DNA from: Eggerthella sp. CAG:368
GTDB taxonomy: Bacteria; Actinomycetota; Coriobacteriia; Coriobacteriales; Eggerthellaceae
Reading direction: 5' to 3'
Assembly (NCBI GenBank): GCA_000434775.1
Contig: FR895475.1
Coordinates: 8,612 to 26,116 of the forward strand
Length of the DNA stretch: 17,505 bases
A model generated the notes under the pieces. It saw nothing but the letters and a program-made list of their open reading frames with translations. It was not told where the DNA came from and did not search any database. The number at the start of each line of letters is the position of its first letter. The first letter of the stretch is position 1. Shown here piece after piece: positions 6,780 to 13,503 of this stretch. The position numbers and the translations under genes were made by a program.

Positions 6780-8093
6780 ATGAGAAGAATAGAATTAGAG
6801 GCTAATCAGGCGTTTGAGGAAAGCCTTCTTAATCGCACGAGTGCATTTAACGCTGATGCTCTGGTGGCAGCAACCAATATCGTTGAAGCGGTTCGCGAGC
6901 GCGGGGATGCGGCTTTAAAAGAGTTTACCCAGCGTTTCGATGGTGTTGAACTCGAATCTTTTCGTGTAAGCAATGCGGCGATCGATGAAGCAATTGCTAA
7001 AGTTGATCCTACGGTTGCAAAGGCTCTTCAAAAAGCCGCGAACCAAATACGCGACTTTCACGAGCGTCAAAAGCAACAGGGCTGGTTTGCACTGCGTGAA
7101 GACGGCGCGTTAGTTGGGGCAAAGGTTGAGCCGCTTGATTCAGTTGGTGTATATGTGCCGGGCGGTCGCGCTCTCTATCCTTCTTCAGTTTTGATGAATG
7201 CCATTCCCGCCTCCGTTGCAGGAGTAAAGCGTATCGTATGCGCAACGCCTCCAACAAAAGATGGCTCGCTTGATCCTGCCATTGTTGAGGCATGCCGTAT
7301 TGCGGGTGTAACTGAAATTTATGCTATTGGTGGCGCTCAGGCTATTGGCGCTTTGGCATACGGAACCGAAACAATTGCTCCTGTTGATAAAATTACAGGC
7401 CCCGGCAATGCTTTTGTAGCAGCCGCAAAAAAGGTTGTTTCGGGGGATGTAGGAATCGATATGATTGCAGGGCCGTCCGAGGTTTGTGTCGTGGCTGATG
7501 AAACAGCGCTTCCTGAATTGGTTGCCATTGATTTGATGGCTCAGGCAGAACACGACCCACTGGCAAGCTGTTATTTGGTAACCTTCTCAAGCGAATACGC
7601 CGATCAGGTTGAGGTTGCGATTAGCGAGCACATGAAGGAATCTACGCGTGCTGAAATCACGAAGGCTTCTCTGGACAATCAAGGCCTCATAATTGTGTGT
7701 CCTTCACTTCCTGCAGCACTCGAAACCGTTAACGTTATTGCTCCCGAACACTTAGAGCTACATGTTTCGAATGCCATGGAGCTTTTGGGATCTATTCGTC
7801 ATGCAGGGGCAATCTTTATGGGTGAGTGGACACCGGAGGCAGTGGGTGATTATGTGGCAGGGCCAAATCATACGTTGCCAACAGGAGGAACAGCACGTTT
7901 TTCAAGCCCGCTTTCAGTTGATGAGTTCATTAAGAAATCGAGCGTTATCCAGTATTCGGCTGCTGCTTTAATGAGAGATGCTTCTGCGATTATGACTATT
8001 GCAGATCATGAAGGTCTGTGGGCACATGCCCAGAGTGTTCGTCTTCGCGCAAAGCTCGCCGAGCAGGAAGTTATCAACGGTGCTGCTGAATAG
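6780..8093 (+). CDS. hisD: Histidinol dehydrogenase
   Basis: Catalyses the last two steps, histidinol to histidine, with two NAD+, as a zinc-dependent cytoplasmic dimer. The 437 residues match the usual length (~430). Family residues are all visible: zinc ligands Gln255, His258 (MAQAEHDP), Asp357 (VGDYVAGPNH) and His416 (EGLWAH); the catalytic pair Glu323-His324 (APEHLEL); and TGPGNAFVAAAKK (206-218). AAGGAG lies 8 bases before the ATG, inside the end of hisZG. A 135-base spacer with a hairpin separates it from hisC. Confidence 0.98.
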   Translation: MRRIELEANQAFEESLLNRTSAFNADALVAATNIVEAVRERGDAALKEFTQRFDGVELESFRVSNAAIDEAIAKVDPTVAKALQKAANQIRDFHERQKQQGWFALREDGALVGAKVEPLDSVGVYVPGGRALYPSSVLMNAIPASVAGVKRIVCATPPTKDGSLDPAIVEACRIAGVTEIYAIGGAQAIGALAYGTETIAPVDKITGPGNAFVAAAKKVVSGDVGIDMIAGPSEVCVVADETALPELVAIDLMAQAEHDPLASCYLVTFSSEYADQVEVAISEHMKESTRAEITKASLDNQGLIIVCPSLPAALETVNVIAPEHLELHVSNAMELLGSIRHAGAIFMGEWTPEAVGDYVAGPNHTLPTGGTARFSSPLSVDEFIKKSSVIQYSAAALMRDASAIMTIADHEGLWAHAQSVRLRAKLAEQEVINGAAE

Positions 8094-8096
8094 GCT

Positions 8097-8147
8097 TTAC
8101 CAAACGACCGTTTGAATAGGAGCTGTCGAGTGGAAAACCGTTGGTAA
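8097..8147 (+). promoter_or_regulatory. Hairpin region in the hisD-hisC spacer
   Basis: The 135-base spacer contains CAAACG-AC-CGTTTG (8101-8114), and also TTACCAAACG (8097-8106) pairing almost fully with CGTTGGTAA (8139-8147). The two structures share bases and exclude each other. There is no T-run, so this is not a terminator; RNA processing or folding control is possible but unproven. Confidence 0.35.
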
Positions 8148-8228
8148 CATGCATCTAAGATAATGCGAACGTACTAAGTAATACTGTTGCGTTTAGGCGC
8201 GTCTGAGAAAAGGATAGAGAACAACACC

Positions 8229-9293
8229 ATGAATACGGTACGTGCTTCCCAACCACGATTGGCCGATATCATTCCTTATGACCCGAAGTATCTTCCGGCC
8301 AAGGAGTACTTGTCGGCCAACGAGAATCCGCGTAATGTTCCCGAAGAAATACAGCTGGAAATACGCAAGGCTCTCAAGAATTATCCCTTTAATCGTTATC
8401 CCGATCCGCTTGCTAATGAGCTGCGTGATTTAATTGCGGAAGCAAATGGGCTTTATCGCGAGAATATTCTTTTGGGAAATGGTGGTGATGAGCTGCTCTT
8501 TAATATTGCACTTGCATGGGGCGGTCCGGGAAGAACCTTTCTTAATCTTCCCCCAACGTTTTCTGTATATGAAGCAAATGCCAAGTTAACGGGCACTACG
8601 GTTGTCAATATTCCACGCGATGCCGAATACAATATCGATGAAGAGGCGGTTTTGAGCCGCGTTGCTCAAGGAGATATTGACTACGTTATTGTGACGAGTC
8701 CTAATAACCCAACGGGTAAAATGGCAAACGAGCTGTTCTTGAGAAAGCTTCTTGAAGCAACTGATGCGCTTGTCATGGTTGACGAGGCGTACTTTGAGTT
8801 TTCTCGTTTTTCTATGCGTCCTTATCTTGAAAGCCACAAGAACCTTGTTATTTTACGTACGTTCTCTAAGGCGTTTAGTTTGGCAGGTGTCCGCTTAGGC
8901 TACATTTTGGCAAATCAAGAAGTTATCAATGAGTTTATTAAGGTCCGTCAGCCCTATTCGGTTGATGCGATTTCGCAAGCGATTGGAAAGGCGGTATTTC
9001 GCAATCGCGCGCTGTTTGAAAAAGGAATCGATGACATTATTAGTCAGCGCTCTTTTGTGATTGATGAGTTGCGTAAAATTCCAAGCGTTACTGCTTTTGA
9101 CTCCGATTCGAACTATGTATTATTCCGCGTGCCTGAAGCGAGTACTGTTTGGGAGAAACTCTACGATGTGGGCGTTTTAATTCGCGATTTCTCTCGTTCG
9201 CCCTACCTGGAAAACTGCTTGCGTGTTTCTATTGGAACCGAAGAAGAAAACGCGGTATTTTTGGCAGAACTTCAAAAGATTTTAGGAGTATAA
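8229..9293 (+). CDS. hisC: Histidinol-phosphate aminotransferase
   Basis: Transfers an amino group from glutamate to imidazole-acetol phosphate; a PLP-dependent fold-type I class II aminotransferase. The 354-residue product shows LSANENP (28-34), SPNNPTG (157-163), VDEAYFEF (184-191), the PLP lysine in TFSKAFSLAG (Lys214) and the substrate-binding Arg in LRVSIGT near the C-terminus. The frame extends 14 codons further to a TTG at 8187, but that start lacks a ribosome site and adds an atypical tail; the ATG at 8229 has AGGATAGAGA 8-18 bases upstream. The stop abuts the hisB ATG (TAAATG), so hisC and hisB are coupled. Confidence 0.96.
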   Translation: MNTVRASQPRLADIIPYDPKYLPAKEYLSANENPRNVPEEIQLEIRKALKNYPFNRYPDPLANELRDLIAEANGLYRENILLGNGGDELLFNIALAWGGPGRTFLNLPPTFSVYEANAKLTGTTVVNIPRDAEYNIDEEAVLSRVAQGDIDYVIVTSPNNPTGKMANELFLRKLLEATDALVMVDEAYFEFSRFSMRPYLESHKNLVILRTFSKAFSLAGVRLGYILANQEVINEFIKVRQPYSVDAISQAIGKAVFRNRALFEKGIDDIISQRSFVIDELRKIPSVTAFDSDSNYVLFRVPEASTVWEKLYDVGVLIRDFSRSPYLENCLRVSIGTEEENAVFLAELQKILGV

Positions 9294-9884
9294 ATGCAAC
9301 GATGCGCAACCATTACGCGTAAGACCAAAGAGACTGACATTACGCTTTCGCTCGATATTGACGGTACGGGTAAAACACAGATCGATACGGGCGTTCCCTT
9401 TTTTGATCATATGCTTGATGCGTTTGGCCGTCACGGGCTGTTTGATTTAACGGTTTCGGCAAAAGGAGATATTGAAGTTGATGCGCATCATACGGTGGAA
9501 GATGTCGGAATTGTTTTGGGTCAGGCTTTTGCTCAAGCAATGGGCGACAAGCGTGGCATAACGCGCTTCGGTTCTCAATTCGTACCGATGGACGAAGCTT
9601 TGTTGTTGGCGGCACTTGATATTTCAGGGCGTGGGCAGCTTCACTATGATGTCGATGTTCCTTTTGGTTTATTGGGAACGTTCGATATAACCCTTGCGAA
9701 GGAATTCTTCATTTCGTTTGCATCAAATGCTCAGGTAACGCTCCACGTGAAAGAACTTGCGGGCGAAAACCCTCATCATGTTATTGAGGCGGCTTTCAAA
9801 GCAGTCGGCAGAGCGATGTGCGCAGCGTTGACCATTGATCCCCGTGTGGCGGGCGAACTTCCTTCAACAAAGGGAATGCTGTAG
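9294..9884 (+). CDS. hisB: Imidazoleglycerol-phosphate dehydratase
   Basis: Dehydrates imidazoleglycerol phosphate to imidazole-acetol phosphate; manganese-dependent 24-mer in known members. At 196 residues it is the single-function dehydratase, without the histidinol-phosphatase half found in enteric HisB. Metal-binding and signature motifs are present: FFDHMLDAFGRHG (36-48), DAHHTVED (63-70), RFGSQFVPMDEAL (91-103), GENPHHVIEAAFKA (157-170). AGGAG lies at the very end of hisC, 5 bases before the ATG. A 118-base spacer with short repeats follows. Confidence 0.98.
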   Translation: MQRCATITRKTKETDITLSLDIDGTGKTQIDTGVPFFDHMLDAFGRHGLFDLTVSAKGDIEVDAHHTVEDVGIVLGQAFAQAMGDKRGITRFGSQFVPMDEALLLAALDISGRGQLHYDVDVPFGLLGTFDITLAKEFFISFASNAQVTLHVKELAGENPHHVIEAAFKAVGRAMCAALTIDPRVAGELPSTKGML

Positions 9885-9913
9885 AGGTAATTGTTTGCTG
9901 GTTGATGTAGGTG

Positions 9914-9946
9914 CGCAAAGCTGACGGAAAGCGGAAAGCGCAAAGC
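9914..9946 (+). repeat. Heptamer tandem repeat in the hisB-hisH spacer
   Basis: Three adjoining 7-base units CGGAAAG, CGGAAAG, CGCAAAG occupy 9925-9945, with a further CGCAAAG at 9914-9920 four bases before. The 118-base spacer otherwise holds only the hisH ribosome site. Confidence 0.7.
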
Positions 9947-10002
9947 GTATCGGGACTCATAAGGAAATTAGATTTAGCAAGGAAAAATACGAAAGGTAAC
10001 CA

Positions 10003-10659
10003 ATGATTGCCGTTGTTGACTACTGTAAGGGTAATCTAAAAAGTGTCGAACGCGGATTGCGTGCAGTGGGCGGAGATGCGTGCATTACTGATGATCCTAC
10101 AGTTATAGAGAAGGCTGATGCAATCGTTCTTCCAGGTGTCGGTGCGTTTGCAGATGCTTCAAAAACCATGACCGAAACAGGCCAGATGGAGGCAATCCGC
10201 AAAGCTATTAAAAGCGGGAAACCGTTTTTGGGGATATGTTTAGGTGAGCACCTGTTGTTTTCTGAAGGAACAGAAGGCGCCGAAGGCTCTGTTCAGACTT
10301 CAGAAGGTTTGGGCTGCATAGAGGGCGTTGTTGATAAAATGCCCGAATATGATTCCAACGATCTACGTTATAAAATTCCCCATGTTGGTTGGAATTCGAT
10401 TGAATTTGATGCTTCGTGTGGCTGTCCTCTTTTAGAAAGCATAAAGCCAGGGGAGTACTTCTATTTCACTCATAGTTTTATTGCCCCAAAAAGCGAAGCA
10501 ACTGTTGCAACGACCACTCATTCAATTACGTTTCCAAGCGTAGTTCACTGCGGGGAAGCGGTATATGGCGTTCAGTTTCACCCCGAAAAATCTTCCGATG
10601 CGGGTGCGCAGGTTCTTAAGAACTTCCTCTCAATTGTTGAATCAACGTTATCTCGGTAG
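10003..10659 (+). CDS. hisH: Imidazole glycerol phosphate synthase, glutaminase subunit
   Basis: HisH hydrolyses glutamine and channels ammonia through the HisF barrel. The 218-residue class I glutamine amidotransferase has the oxyanion strand motif PGVGAF (44-49), the nucleophile Cys79 in FLGICLGEHLLF, and the His193/Glu195 partners in YGVQFHPEKS. The residues after the nucleophile are GEHLLF where GMQLLF is usual; this lies next to the active site and may be lineage-specific. GAAAGG lies 7 bases before the ATG. It precedes hisA by 27 bases; its partner hisF is one gene further on. Confidence 0.97.
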   Translation: MIAVVDYCKGNLKSVERGLRAVGGDACITDDPTVIEKADAIVLPGVGAFADASKTMTETGQMEAIRKAIKSGKPFLGICLGEHLLFSEGTEGAEGSVQTSEGLGCIEGVVDKMPEYDSNDLRYKIPHVGWNSIEFDASCGCPLLESIKPGEYFYFTHSFIAPKSEATVATTTHSITFPSVVHCGEAVYGVQFHPEKSSDAGAQVLKNFLSIVESTLSR

Positions 10660-10686
10660 CGCTGTAAGAGTAAGAAAGGTGCGGTA

Positions 10687-11451
10687 ATGGATTTATTACC
10701 TGCTATTGATATTTTAGACGGTAAGGCTGTTCGCTTGGCAAAGGGCGACTATAATGCCGTGACGGTGTATAACGATGATCCTGCTGCTCAGGCTCAGCTT
10801 TTTGAGGAAATGGGCGCACGTTGGATTCATGTGGTCGACTTAAACGGTGCCCGTTCAGGTGTGCCTGAAAACATCAAGATCATTGAGAGCATCATGGAGC
10901 GTACGCGTTTGAACGTTGAAGTCGGCGGCGGTATTCGCAGTATGGAAACTATTGATCGCTTGTATCAAGCAGGTGTTTCAAGAGTGGTTTTAGGAACTTC
11001 GCTTGTTGCGAATCAGGATTTTGCTGCCGAGGCTCTTTCTCGCTACCCGGAAATGTTAGTAGCTGGCATTGATGCCAAAAATGGGGAGGTTGCTGTAGCG
11101 GGATGGCGTGAGGGCGCAGGTGTTCCTGCAGAGGAACTTATAGATGAAGTGGGAAAACTTGGGTTCAAACATCTTGTTTATACTGATATTTCTCGCGATG
11201 GTATGCAAACGGGGATTGACGTTGGTCGCTACGTTGAAATCGCTAAAGTTTTTGGACATCCCGTTATCGCTTCAGGTGGTGTTGCGAATCTTGACGACAT
11301 TACACATCTTGCTACGGTTGCAGACAGCATTGAAGGGGTAATTGCGGGGCGTGCGGTATATGAAAAAACACTCGATGTAGTGCAAGCGTTAGCTCTTTGC
11401 GAAGAGGCAACCGAGAAGGTTCTTGCAGAAAAGGTTCGTAATAAACAATAG
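10687..11451 (+). CDS. hisA: ProFAR isomerase (phosphoribosylformimino-AICAR-P isomerase)
   Basis: Opens the ribose ring of ProFAR by an Amadori rearrangement. The 254-residue (beta-alpha)8 barrel starts LLPAIDILDGKAVRL with catalytic Asp8, has EVGGGIRS (78-85), the second catalytic Asp129 in AGIDAKNG, and phosphate sites TDISRDGMQTG (166-176) and VIASGGVANLDD. It might, as in other actinobacteria (PriA), also act in tryptophan synthesis; the sequence alone does not decide this. AAAGGTG lies just before the ATG. A 158-base repeat-rich spacer follows. Confidence 0.97.
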   Translation: MDLLPAIDILDGKAVRLAKGDYNAVTVYNDDPAAQAQLFEEMGARWIHVVDLNGARSGVPENIKIIESIMERTRLNVEVGGGIRSMETIDRLYQAGVSRVVLGTSLVANQDFAAEALSRYPEMLVAGIDAKNGEVAVAGWREGAGVPAEELIDEVGKLGFKHLVYTDISRDGMQTGIDVGRYVEIAKVFGHPVIASGGVANLDDITHLATVADSIEGVIAGRAVYEKTLDVVQALALCEEATEKVLAEKVRNKQ

Positions 11452-11470
11452 GGCGGTTGTGATGCGTGTT

Positions 11471-11572
11471 AAAAGCTGCAAGAGTTCTAAAGGCTAAGCT
11501 TGCAACGAGCGCGTAAGACTAAAGGTTGCAACGGACACGAAAGATAAAAGTTATAACGGGCACTAAATACTG
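11471..11572 (+). repeat. Degenerate 25-26-bp tandem repeat in the hisA-hisF spacer
   Basis: Three to four imperfect copies lie head to tail. Their cores are AAGCTGCAAGAG (near 11473), AAGCTTGCAACGAG (11496), AAGGTTGCAACGG (11522) and AAGTTATAACGGG (11548), each followed by an A-rich stretch, giving a period of 24-26 bases. The spacer has no open frame of note, and ends with the hisF ribosome site. Confidence 0.65.
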
Positions 11573-11612
11573 CTGTACTCAGTGGTAAGAATAAGAGTTT
11601 TCGGAGGCTATG

Positions 11613-12377
11613 GTGCTAACAAAGCGAGTAATACCTTGTATGGACGTGAAAGATGGTCGCGTTGTTAAAGGCGTTAATTTTGTTAACTTGCGCGATGCGG
11701 GTGACCCTATTGAGCTGGCACAGCGCTATGACGAGCAGCGTGCCGACGAAGTAATTTTTCTTGATATCACGGCAACGAGCGACGGACGTGCTACTACTGT
11801 TGAAATGGCGAGCCGTGCAAGTGAAGAGCTTCATTTACCGTATTGCGTTGGTGGTGGATTTCGCAGTGTTGCAGATATTCGAACAATGATTGCGGCAGGT
11901 GCCGATAAGGTTTCCATTAATTCTGCCGCAATTGCTGATCCAACGCTTATTACTACCGCGGCGGCAGCTTTCGGAACGCAAGCAATTCTTTGCGCCATTG
12001 ACGCAAAGCAAGTTCCGGGTAATCCCAATAAGTGGGAAGTGTATGTTCATGGCGGCAGAAAAAACACTGGTCTTGATGCTATTGAGTGGGCAAAAGAAGC
12101 TGCAAAGCGCGGAGCAGGAGAAATACTTCTTACAAGCATGGATCGGGATGGCAGCAAAGATGGTTTCGATTTAGCGCTGACCCGTGCTGTTTCTAGAGCC
12201 GTTAATATTCCCGTTATCGCTTCGGGTGGTGTTGGAAAGCTTGAGCATTTTGCTGAAGGAATTCTTGAAGGTGAAGCAGATGCAGTTTTGGCAGCAAGTG
12301 TTTTTCATTTTGGAGAACTTACCATTCGTGAAGTGAAAGAATATCTAAAAAGTCAGGGAATTCCTGTTCGTTTGTAG
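11613..12377 (+). CDS. hisF: Imidazole glycerol phosphate synthase, cyclase subunit
   Basis: HisF uses ammonia from HisH to turn PRFAR into imidazoleglycerol phosphate plus AICAR. This (beta-alpha)8 barrel has PCMDVKDGRVVKGVNF near the start, CVGGGFRS, AIDAK, EILLTSMDRDGSKDGFD and PVIASGGVG. Two starts are possible: ATG at 11610 and GTG at 11613. GGAGG (11603-11607) is only 2 bases from the ATG but 5 from the GTG, and the GTG start places the catalytic pair at Asp11 and Asp130, the standard HisF numbering, so GTG is preferred (254 residues). The next frame begins at or just after the stop codon. Confidence 0.96.
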   Translation: MLTKRVIPCMDVKDGRVVKGVNFVNLRDAGDPIELAQRYDEQRADEVIFLDITATSDGRATTVEMASRASEELHLPYCVGGGFRSVADIRTMIAAGADKVSINSAAIADPTLITTAAAAFGTQAILCAIDAKQVPGNPNKWEVYVHGGRKNTGLDAIEWAKEAAKRGAGEILLTSMDRDGSKDGFDLALTRAVSRAVNIPVIASGGVGKLEHFAEGILEGEADAVLAASVFHFGELTIREVKEYLKSQGIPVRL

Positions 12378-12386
12378 GTGATATAT

Positions 12387-13007
12387 GTGCCGAACATCCA
12401 GCACAAAAAACGCCCTCATAAGCGGAGAGCTTCTGTTAAAGCGAAAAGCCCTCACTTGTATGTGCGCATAGGAATAGTATGCGTGCTTTTTGCTGTTCTG
12501 GCAGCTCTTTCCACGTTTTCTGTTTATGCACTTATTCCTGATCAGGTAAGGAATAACCTCGCTGGATTTGAGGCGCGCAAAGATCATGATGATAGCTTTG
12601 CGGACACTGCCCAGGGAAAGCAGCGAGGGGAAGTGCTGGGAAGCCAATCTGTTTCTTCTGCAGTTTCTGACCTGAGACAAACCTCTGATTTTTCGGGCTG
12701 GAGTACTGGACTCGCTTCAGCGTATAGTTTAGAGACCAATGATGATTGGGATGAAACCGCTTCAGGTATTCCGTTGAACAATTATTCTTATACCGTCGCG
12801 GTTCCTATTGAAGAGGCGGCCTTGTTGGGCTCGAGTATTGAAATCGGGTATGGCACTCTATCGCTAGAGGCACTCATTACTGACACAGGAGGTCTTGGAC
12901 CACTTGGTCGCGACTTCGACTTGAGTCCGGCAATTTGGCATGCTTTTGGAGCAGATTCAGAATCTGATTGGGGAGTTCGCACGATATATTATCGTTTCGT
13001 TGAGTAA
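12387..13007 (+). CDS. Membrane-anchored protein with a C-terminal RlpA-like double-psi beta-barrel domain
   Basis: The 206-residue product has a very basic N-terminus (HKKRPHKRR), one membrane segment (about 25-49), a polar linker, then a domain (about 108-206) that follows the double-psi barrel pattern: SAYSLETNDDWDETASGIPL, LGSSIEIGYG, ITDTGG (164-169), FDLSPAIWHAFG (177-188), GVRTIYYRFV. In RlpA-type proteins these places hold the GxxTASGxxF, NDRGP and DLSxxAAxxLG elements. The barrel would face the cell wall. The catalytic-type Asp166 is kept, but the His seen in some lytic RlpA proteins is not obvious. I prefer the GTG at 12387, 5 bases after AGGTGA, over the GTG at 12378. The hisF stop overlaps this ribosome site, so it is cotranscribed with his genes. 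Its function there is unknown. Confidence 0.75.
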   Translation: MPNIQHKKRPHKRRASVKAKSPHLYVRIGIVCVLFAVLAALSTFSVYALIPDQVRNNLAGFEARKDHDDSFADTAQGKQRGEVLGSQSVSSAVSDLRQTSDFSGWSTGLASAYSLETNDDWDETASGIPLNNYSYTVAVPIEEAALLGSSIEIGYGTLSLEALITDTGGLGPLGRDFDLSPAIWHAFGADSESDWGVRTIYYRFVE

Positions 13008-13129
13008 TCGTTTCTGGTGGCATACGATTTGGCTTCAAACACTATGTAGACGCTGTTTTTGGTGTTTGTTGTTCCCTAGGTGCCTCTTTGTTAACATCCC
13101 ATTTGCTTTTATTTGCTAAGGAGAACAGC

Positions 13130-13444
13130 ATGGATATCAAGGAATTAACCTATAACGATCAGGGTCTTATTCCCTGTATTGTTCAAGATGCAGAAACAAA
13201 AGACGTTTTAATGATGGCTTGGATGAACGAAGAATCTCTGCGCCGCACATTAGAGGAAAAAACTACGTGGTTCTGGAGCAGAAGTCGTCAAAAGTTTTGG
13301 CATAAAGGAGAAGAGTCGGGCAACACGCAAAGGCTTGTTGAGTTGCGTTACGACTGTGACTGCGATACCCTTCTTGCTCTTGTGAACCCTAAAGGCCCTG
13401 CTTGCCATACGGGTGAAACCACCTGCTTCTATCGTTCGTTTTAG
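13130..13444 (+). CDS. hisI: Phosphoribosyl-AMP cyclohydrolase
   Basis: Opens the adenine ring of phosphoribosyl-AMP to give ProFAR. The 104-residue product is the single-domain enzyme with no HisE pyrophosphatase domain attached. Motifs: WFWSRSRQKFWHKGEESGNTQ region (47-67), magnesium-type Asp75/Asp77/Asp79 in YDCDCDT, and zinc-type Cys76, Cys92, Cys99 in ACHTGETTC. AAGGAG six bases before the ATG at 13130 decides the start over an ATG-like start 14 codons upstream. A 122-base spacer with no recognisable promoter precedes it. It is the last his gene; hairpins follow the stop at once, and the neighbour is convergent. Confidence 0.97.
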   Translation: MDIKELTYNDQGLIPCIVQDAETKDVLMMAWMNEESLRRTLEEKTTWFWSRSRQKFWHKGEESGNTQRLVELRYDCDCDTLLALVNPKGPACHTGETTCFYRSF

Positions 13445-13470
13445 GCCCTATGTCTAAAGGGACATAGGGC
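13445..13470 (+). terminator. Hairpin directly after hisI, end of the his operon
   Basis: GCCCTATGTC (13445-13454) and GACATAGGGC (13461-13470) form a perfect 10-bp stem with a 6-base loop, starting one base after the stop codon. Only three T follow, so termination may need the second hairpin as well. Confidence 0.6.
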
Positions 13471-13474
13471 GTTT

Positions 13475-13503
13475 GCTGCGGATTATGTTCTATAATCCGC
13501 AGC
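13475..13503. terminator. Second hairpin, overlapping the 3' end of the convergent MFS gene
   Basis: GCTGCGGATTAT (13475-13486) and ATAATCCGCAGC (13492-13503) form a perfect 12-bp stem with a 5-base loop, followed by TTT on the plus strand. The last codons and the stop of the MFS gene (13490) lie inside it. Probably a shared bidirectional end signal. Confidence 0.6.

Noticed and set aside
8187..8228. TTG start for hisC
   Set aside because: No ribosome site before it, and the extra 14 residues are not part of the HisC family.
11471..11572. CRISPR array
   Set aside because: Units are too diverged, there is no constant repeat with unique spacers, and no cas genes are near.
13008..13129. Separate promoter for hisI
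   Set aside because: No -35/-10 pair with sound spacing could be found; only the ribosome site is clear.
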